Assembly: GCA_034509735.1 (NCBI GenBank)
Contig: JACGWO010000003.1
Coordinates: 2,666,001-2,730,000, forward strand
Length of the DNA stretch: 64,000 nucleotides
Reading direction: 5' to 3'
Source: Sesamum alatum
Lineage: Eukaryota > Streptophyta > Magnoliopsida > Lamiales > Pedaliaceae
Both the position numbers and the translations under genes were made by a program. Positions within the stretch are counted from its first letter, which is position 1; every line of letters begins with the position of its first letter. A model generated the notes under the pieces. That model was not told the DNA's origin. It ran no database searches and saw nothing but the letters and a program-made list of their open reading frames with translations. Positions 57,307 through 64,000 of the stretch are shown here, one piece after another.

Positions 57307-57362
57307 CGATCCTAACAGAGGCGAAATCCGCCCTGTTAGTGTGGCGGAATTTCGCTATACAG
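56953..57362. repeat. 205 bp tandem duplication
   Basis: Two units, 56953-57157 and 57158-57362, starting at the ATGGGCCCAAAGTATGGGAC word. Each contains the MITE end, its target duplication and exon 1 of the Transposase_24-type gene. So the duplication postdates the MITE. The left unit has lost the GTGAGT donor by small deletions. Confidence 0.85.
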
Positions 57363-58140
57363 GGGGAAATTCGTCTCTATGATGGCTATAGAAAAATGCT
57401 CGAAATTTATCAAAATTTTCTTTCAAACACAAATATAAGAGAAGAACATAAAATACCTGTGTTGATTGGCAAGATGATGATTGATTGTTGATGAAAGTAA
57501 TGACATATGAGAGGAAAGAGAATTGAGGAAGAAAGCAGCTCTGTTGAGTTGAAAAGATAGAAGAAAAGAGAGTTTTGGCGGTTTACAAGTATATTTTTTT
57601 CTATATTATTAATAAAGTTAATTATATATTTTTCTTATTAAGAATTTATTTTATTTAATTAAGATGAGATTTGGAATTGATATGTAGGAAAAAAAATATA
57701 TACTTTGAAAAATAACTTAAAAAAGAAAAAGATGAGACAACAAAATATTATTTATTAAGTATAAAATTTAATTGCAAATAAAAAAATAAATTTATCACAT
57801 AAATAGTTTTAAAAAATAAGAGAAAATACTAAACAAAAGAGAATATAATTTTGGGAGAAAGGCAATTATTTATAGGAGGGAAATATTTTCTTTCCCTCAT
57901 ATATAGAGTGTTTGTGAGAATTTTTCTTTTTTGTCACAATATACTAATTAATTGGAAGAAAATAATTTTTCTTTTATGATTGAAATTTAATCGTTGTAAA
58001 AGGTGTTCGCATTTTACCCAAAATATAAATAGGTAACTCACGACACATCCTCATAAGTCACAATGAGAATAAAATATTACAAATTGAATTTTCATCTTAA
58101 AAATATTACAACTTAAAGTATAAAATGTTAGAATTACAAA
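57363..58140. other. 5' flank of the Transposase_24-type gene
   Basis: AT-rich, no ORF of note. It would carry the promoter of the minus-strand gene. I see only generic TATA-like words (about 57590-57640) and cannot assign one. Confidence 0.35.
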
Positions 58141-59289
58141 AAGAAAAAAGGCTAAAATACCTTTTTCATCCCACATAGAAGGGACTTTTTCAATTCAGTC
58201 CACGCTTTACGGCTTTCTGATTTGGTTCTAATTTTTAGACGAAAAGTTGCTAATTTAGTCCCAGACCCCATTTTCCGTCAACTTTTAACAGAAAGAATGG
58301 AGACTCCGTTAAGTAAAGTCAGGATAAATTATCTTTTTCATCTCATAAAAGAAGAGACTTTTCCAATTCAGTTCCAACGCTTTACGGAATTCCGATTGGG
58401 TCCATATTTAGACGAAAAGTTGCCAACTTAGTCCCAGACCCCATTTTTCGTTCGATTTTTAAGGGGAGGACGGAGACCTTGTCAAATGAGTGTTAACGTT
58501 GAGGAAAATTACACACGTGATTCTCACGTAATTTGTCTGCTCATTCCACCTCCAAATCGAACATCAAGTCATATCCCCCCTCACCCCAACCTAAAAATCT
58601 CTTCAGTCATTCTCTTCCAAATCGCTTGTAATTACTGGTTGATTTTAAGAAAAATCACAAGATCTCAAGTGAAGATAGTGAACATTGGGAAATTTGCAAC
58701 GATGTCCTTGCGACCCAGTCATCTGATCGAGTTGGCAAACCCTATTATAAGTAGGAGTTCGCGAATTTGCCAATGTTTCACAATCTTCACTTGAGATCTT
58801 GTGCTTTTCTTGAAATCAAACCAGTAATCGCAAGCGATTTGGAAGAGAAAGGCTGAAGAGATTTTGGGGGGGGGGGGAGAACTTGATATTCGCTTTGCCA
58901 GGTGCAATAAACAACAAATCACGTGTGTATTTCCCTCCAACATTAACAAACCATTTAATGAGTCTCTGTCCTTCCATCAAAATGACGAAAATGGTTTGGG
59001 ACTAAGTTGGCAAACTTTTTCATCTAAAAATGGGACCCAAATCGTAAATCCTGTAAAGTGCGGGATTGAATTGGAAAAATCCCTTCTTTATGGGATGAAA
59101 AATATAATTTAGCCCGGTTGTACTTAAAGGAGTCTCCATTCTTCCATTAAAACTTAATGGAAAATGGGATTTGGGACTAAGTTGACAACTTTTCATATAA
59201 AAATGGATCAGAAATCCCTTAAAGCGTAGGACTGAATTAGAAAAGTCTCTTCTTTATGGGACGAAAAAGGTAATTTAGCCAAGAAAAAA
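58141..59289. mobile_element. Mutator-like foldback element with nested arms
   Basis: Element 58150-59280, ends GGCTAAAATACCTTTTTC and its complement, flanked by the 9 bp repeat AAGAAAAAA (58141-58149, 59281-59289; A-rich, so caution). The outer arm (58150-58320 against 59115-59280) is followed by a related inner arm (58321-58480 against 58930-59112), and the core 58590-58700 pairs with 58760-58860. No transposase. It may be one MITE inserted into another of the same family. Confidence 0.7.
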
Positions 59290-61245
59290 GAAACACTCTT
59301 CTATTCCTACTTTAATTTTTCTTTCTTAAAAAAATTACAATAGGTATGTGATGGGATATTTGGGAAAGGATTATTCTATTTAAACCCAAACCTCAACTCA
59401 AAAAATATTCTGCTCCAGTCTAATTGAGTCGTGTTAGAACTTGAACTATCTGATCCGAACCCCTACCGTCACTTTCTTAGTTTTCCTTATTGTTCTTATT
59501 GCTTTAATCTTAGTTTGTATTTTTATAACATTTTAATTTGTTATCTATTATATTTATAATGATAATCTGCTCTTTTATTTTTTAAGAAAACCAGAAGCAA
59601 TAGATATAAGCGAAGCAGAGCCAGATTTAATTACTAAATTTCAATTTGTAAATGTGGAGCAAGTTTCTAAACCCGTTCTGAGAGCTCAACATTTCGCCAT
59701 TATATTTAAATGATACCATTTGAAGTGCTAAAGTAAGTAAATACATTCTACTCTATTTTATAAATAATTAATCTCATCTCAGATAAATGATTCAGATTTT
59801 ATTAACATATATATAATTTATAAATACATTTAAATTATAATATAAATCTATATATTAAAATCAATAAATTTCAAAATACAATATAAAATATTATAATTCA
59901 ATTTCTATATAAAAATTAAAAGAAAATAAATAAAAATAGAAAATCAACCATCGTCCTAACTCCCCCTTGCTTTCTTCTCCTCCATCAGCCACCCGCCGCA
60001 TGCCTCCCCACCCCTCCCAAAGTAGGGACAAAGCTTGGGGGTGTGAGGTGGAGAGGTTACAACAAGGTGGAGAGGTTACCAGGGGTGGGCCAGTTCATAT
60101 TCACTTCTTGTGTTTTGGTTGAAACAACTTCGACTATTAGAAATTAATGGAGGCTGTTGACACGCGCGTATTGTGTGAATGGGCTTCATGTTTTGCCTCC
60201 TTCTGGGTTACTTTAAGTGTGGCAAATGTCCATTTTCCTTAATTTCTTTAACATTTAAATCTATTTAATAAATTACATATATTTGATTAATTTAAATATT
60301 ATTTAGTTTTATATATTTCAATAAATTATATTTATTTATAAAATATATTAATTAAAAATCATACTTAAAAAGTATATAAAGTTTTAAAAGTTCAAATTTT
60401 AAATTTAAAAATTCACAATACAAAATTAACATACTAAAATTCACTTTTTAAATTTAACTAATTATTATTTAGTTTAAATACGTTTCAACAATTATATTAA
60501 TCCATAGGATGTATTATTAAATACAAAATACCAAAAAACATATCAAACTTTTTAAATTATATTATTTATCATAAACTATATTTAAACTAAAATGATAATT
60601 ATATGTATTTAAAATAAGAATTTAATATACTTTTATTATTTTTAAATTTTGAAACCATTACATAATTTTTACTTAATCTTTTAAAAGAATTACAATAATA
60701 TTTGTTTCACCGCCAGACCCCAGCGATGGCCATCACATGTTGTTGCCCATCGCCCTGGATCTAGGCGATATCAATCGCCCAACAAAGTAGCCGACCACCG
60801 TCCCCCAGATTGGGGTTGATGTTGCCCTAGATGCGGGCGACGATGGTAGCCCAAACAAGTGGGCGATGGAGGTGACATCACGTTGCCCCTTCGAAGATTC
60901 TGCAGTGGCAACATTTCGTCGACCAACTTTGGGCGACATCTGTTTATATTAAAATATAGTTATATATCATGATACAATATATGATTGTATATGTATATAT
61001 AAAATAAATATTATTTTAAATTACTTGAAATCAAGACATTCATTTTTACTATTGAAAAATTAATGATTATCATAATAAGGGAAAAATGGGTAATTCATTA
61101 AAAACTTTTAACGCTGTTAACGACAATTAACAAAAAGGAGAGAGAGTGGGCTTAATTTTTTAAAATATTGAGATTTTTCCTTATTTTTTTTGACACAGGG
61201 ATTTCAACTGAATTTTTTATAATACGGAATAGTTTTAAATCATTC
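59290..61245. other. AT-rich intergenic DNA, no gene recognised
   Basis: Mostly AT-rich, with two GC-richer patches (59950-60110, containing a repeated GGTGGAGAGGTTAC word, and 60700-60940, with repeated GGGCGA words). A minus-strand frame at 60939-60733 comes from the second patch and has no recognisable domain. Confidence 0.5.
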
Positions 61246-61737
61246 TTTTTTTTTTTTCACATTATTCATACACAATAATATAAAATATGATTGATAAGAC
61301 CTTTTATGATTTTATAATACATAGAAATACTGACGAGACTTAGAATCAAAATCATGAATAACTAATTAATCCTATCGAGATTTAATACATATCGATATTA
61401 ATTATAAAAAGAAAGGCTTTTTTTGTGACTAGAAACGAAGTTATTTATACATTTTTTAAAAAATAGTCTTCTCCTTTTGCATAATTAGTTCACTCATTTA
61501 TTTTTTTCTTAGATCAATTAATTTATTGATGATAAAACTTGAAACTTGATTTATTCTTACAGTTTTTATACTAAATTAATAAACTTTAAAGGGATAAGAA
61601 TCATATAAAAACGATGGCAAATCAGCCAAAAAAGCGTCATTACATGAAGTGAAAGTCTGAAAAACCTCCGAAGCAACAAGTTAGCAGAGCGGACAAGAGA
61701 GTGGGGCAACATTAATTCCCCTCTTGACGAACTAAAC

Positions 61738-62079
61738 TTAATGAAAAAAATTGAAAAACAAACTAAGAAGAAGAATGTCATGAATGAGCGGAACGACAAC
61801 AGAAGAACCTGTGCTCCGTTTAAGAAAGATGGCTATGAAGGTTAGCGCAATCTCCCTCAAGATGATGTTCGGCCATTGATGTCTGATAGCAAACCTAATA
61901 GCTGTCCGAGCTGCCCATGGTTCCGCAAGTTCCGGAGTCAGAGAATGTGAACGACTGGTAAGCCATCCAACACATTGTCCATTGAGGTCCCCACAATGAC
62001 ACCAGTAAGAAAGTCCCCTGACTCGCAAAAGACCCGCGTTGAAATTAATTTTGAAAGCACCAGGAGGGGTGGCTGCCAA
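61738..62079 (-). pseudogene. RNase H-like C-terminus of LINE 2
   Basis: PPGAFKINFNAGLLRVRG resembles the RVT_3-type RNase H start of plant LINEs, with Asn where the first catalytic Asp is expected. It continues LTPELAEPWAARTAIRFAIR, where the position of the catalytic Glu (usually in ..AEA.A..) is roughly recognisable. It probably degraded the RNA strand during reverse transcription in intact relatives. Confidence 0.6.
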
Positions 62080-62168
62080 GAAGACTGAATAGAGATGGAA
62101 AAAGATTTGGAGACGTTGTCAGCCACATTCAAGTAAGGATCCCAATAGCCTCGAGCAAAAGAAACAAC

Positions 62169-62922
62169 CTATATGGTAAACATGAAGCAAACCTCAAGTC
62201 CACTTTTTGTTTCGACACCACTAGAGGCTCCAACAAATGACCAAGAAGAGTTAAATCCGTTCGCAATCGAACTGTTGTTGTACTTCAAAAAAATCCAATC
62301 TCGAGTGTTTGTTTGCCAGGAAAGAAATAACCGACCAACGGAGATAAGAAAGTAACGATGACATCCGACTAAAAGGCATAGCAGAAATGTGTGGCTATCA
62401 ATTTCGTTTGGATCGTTACAGCAGGGGCAACAAATGTTCGAAAGAGGGAATGTGTTGCCGGATATTGTCGCCAATAGGAGTGCACCGGTTACATAGACGC
62501 CAAATGAAGAACTTGATTTTATTAGGGACCTTTGGCGTTCCAGATATGAAGCCAACTAGTTCGTTGATTTGGAGCACTCATAGTCGAAGAAACCTGTCAG
62601 CATTCTGGTGTGCAGCTTGCACACAAAGTGATATGTTTGATTTCACGGAAACAGAAATTTCCAGATTCGAAAAAATGCCATATAATGTCATCTTTGTAAA
62701 CCTGTGCTGCTGAGGGGAATTGACAAAATTGTTGTGGTATGTGGTTGAAATATAGTTTTCAATCAGTGAGGTAGTCCAATCTCCGTAGGTCGTGTCGAAG
62801 AGCTGGTTGACTGTTGTAGAGGGCAGTAGGTGGTTCCAAGAGGTTGCTTGGTCAGAATGAAGTTCCCGGGGCATCCATTTGTCAATACAAATCCTCACAG
62901 TCTGACATCGCCGATACGCCAT
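62169..62922 (-). pseudogene. LINE 2 ORF2 C-terminal domain with zf-RVT
   Basis: Open stretch from about 62922: CQTVRICIDKWMPRELHSDQ, VNQLFDTTYGDWTTSLIENY and ISVSVKSN, the usual region before the zinc motif. The next frame (62555) carries ICCPCCNDPNEIDSHTFLLC, a C-x2-C..H-x4-C zinc-binding motif of LINE reverse transcriptases. The domains are split by a frameshift near 62580. Confidence 0.72.
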
Positions 62923-63457
62923 CTATGTCCTGCTTGAATAATTGACTAGTGAAGAGGATGCTTCACTAAGTGAGCGATGGTCGAGTTCCTAGATCCGCTT
63001 CTAGTATTGACGAATTGAGAAATAACGTGCTTTAAAATACGTCCAACTGAAGTGATCGCTATTTCCGGAATATCCGCCAAAATTGCTTTGTCAACAATAG
63101 CCGAAATTGAATGCCCGAAGATCCCTTAGGCCAAGACCACCATGTTCCTTTGACATAGTCAATTTACTCCACCGAAAGCCAATGAATTTACTCTGATCAC
63201 CAGAATTTCCATATGAAAGTAGCAATCATACCTTCAATTTTACGGATTAGTCCATCAGGAAGTCAAAGAACTCCCATGGCCTATAAGTACGTATAGCCTG
63301 TATGACTGACCTGTTGATAAGCACTTCCTTGTCGGCTTGGGAAAGTTGTCCCATTCTAATTATTAATACGCGTCAAAATCCTATCCCGAATAAAGGAGAA
63401 ACATCTTTCTTGGATCGCTCCGACCACTGAAGGAAGGCCAAGGTATTCTCATGTTTA

Positions 63458-63995
63458 TCAACACATCGTATCTCGAAGTCCGGAAGAGATCTCGTTACAA
63501 ACAGTAGCCGGGGTGTTTCTGTCTAAAGACCACAACTGATTTCTCAAAAATTTACCTCTTGCCCTGAGGCTTCGCCAAATGTGTGTAGGATTGTCTTGAT
63601 CGTTTGCATGGCTCCAGTTGATGCTTGGCAAACACAAGAGAGTGTCGTCAGCAAAGAGTAAGTGTGAGATGCTCGGGGTTCCCCTACAATATACGGATCC
63701 GCGTAAGTCTCCCGAGGATTTCAGCTCTGGAAATAAGGAAAGTGAGTGCGTCGTGCACAACAGGAAGAGATAGGGAGAGAGTGGCGACCTTGGCGAAAAC
63801 CACGTTTGGAAAAAAATTGACCAATTGCCTGCACTGAGAACAATAGAATACAAAACAGAGGAACTCACACAAAGGAGGATGAGATCAACAAAACGAATAT
63901 AGAAGCCTTAACTTTAAAAAAGTACCTGTCGGAGGAAGCTCCACTCAACCTTGTCATACGCCTTACTTATATCTTAATTTAATAGCCATGTCACC
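63458..63995 (-). pseudogene. LINE 2 reverse transcriptase
   Basis: Near the right edge DISKAYDKVEWSFLRQVLF (first catalytic Asp region, about 63985-63930) has a stop after it. Then a frame with SPLSPYLFLLC and ISHLLFADDTLLC (about 63670, intact FADD). The RGLRQGDPLSPYLF segment is partly altered (SPRSPLSPYLF). 62923-63457 between this and the C-terminal domain is homologous linker too broken to read. Confidence 0.75.
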
Positions 63996-64000
63996 CGATA

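Larger units (their letters stand above)
61246..64000 (-). mobile_element. second LINE (plant L1/RIL type), 3' part
   Basis: Minus-strand non-LTR element running off the right edge: RT (63990-63458), C-terminal domain and zinc region (62922-62169), RNase H-like end (62079-61738) and 3' region. A T run at 61246-61257 (A run in element sense) may be the poly(A) end, but that is 480 bases past the last domain and I see no clear target duplication. It differs from the LINE at 48530 in having an RNase H-like tail. Many shifts. Confidence 0.75.

Noticed and set aside
60733..60939. 68-residue minus-strand ORF in a GC patch
   Set aside because: Low complexity, no recognisable family, isolated in AT-rich DNA.
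1..64000. CRISPR arrays, bacterial operons, tRNA or rRNA genes
   Set aside because: No spaced direct repeats, no cloverleaf or rRNA-like sequence; the content is eukaryotic repeats. tRNA-like words are retroelement primer sites.

Overview
The window looks like repeat-dense, probably pericentromeric or intergenic chromatin of a flowering plant. The evidence is Ty1/copia and Ty3/gypsy LTR retrotransposons with tRNA-iMet-type primer sites, a Tat-lineage gypsy element with a second RNase H, an endogenous caulimovirid, plant-type LINEs, Mutator-like elements, a Helitron-type terminus and an En/Spm-type (Transposase_24) gene. I see no ordinary housekeeping gene, no tRNA or rRNA gene and no CRISPR array. 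Nearly every coding region is broken by frameshifts or stops. The species cannot be fixed from the sequence; a eudicot is my guess.

Layout. 1-20278 is a nest of copia elements. An old minus-strand element (5' LTR 18090-20278, leader 16436-18072 plus 5991-6176, gag/protease 4495-5990) is split by a full minus-strand copia element (6177-16435) in its leader. In its pol it abuts the 3' half of a plus-strand copia element (1-4494). 20279-24475 is a minus-strand fragment of an endogenous pararetrovirus (PBS, coiled-coil ORF, coat protein, movement protein, protease, start of RT). 24476-27195 holds a degenerate MULE transposase. 28860-42136 is a Tat/Retand-like gypsy element on the minus strand, with perfect ATATC target duplications, two nested solo copia LTRs (31186-33158 and 38022-40015), a tandem-repeat block and a spliced antisense ORF. 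It sits in one copy of a 1.7 kb AT-rich duplication whose other copy (43788-45488) preserves the empty site.

46914-47570 is a gypsy LTR/gag-start fragment. 47976-57306 on the minus strand is a three-exon Transposase_24-type gene whose exons join in phase 0 without a stop. Its first intron has been invaded by a LINE (48530-55905, with a further solo LTR inside) and by a Mutator-like hairpin element (55926-56990). A second hairpin element lies at 58150-59280, and a second LINE runs off the right edge (about 61250-64000, minus).

The 'genes' cooperate only within their own elements (gag, protease, integrase, RT and RNase H of each retrotransposon; CP, MP, PR and RT of the virus). The one candidate for a retained coding unit is the Transposase_24-type gene.
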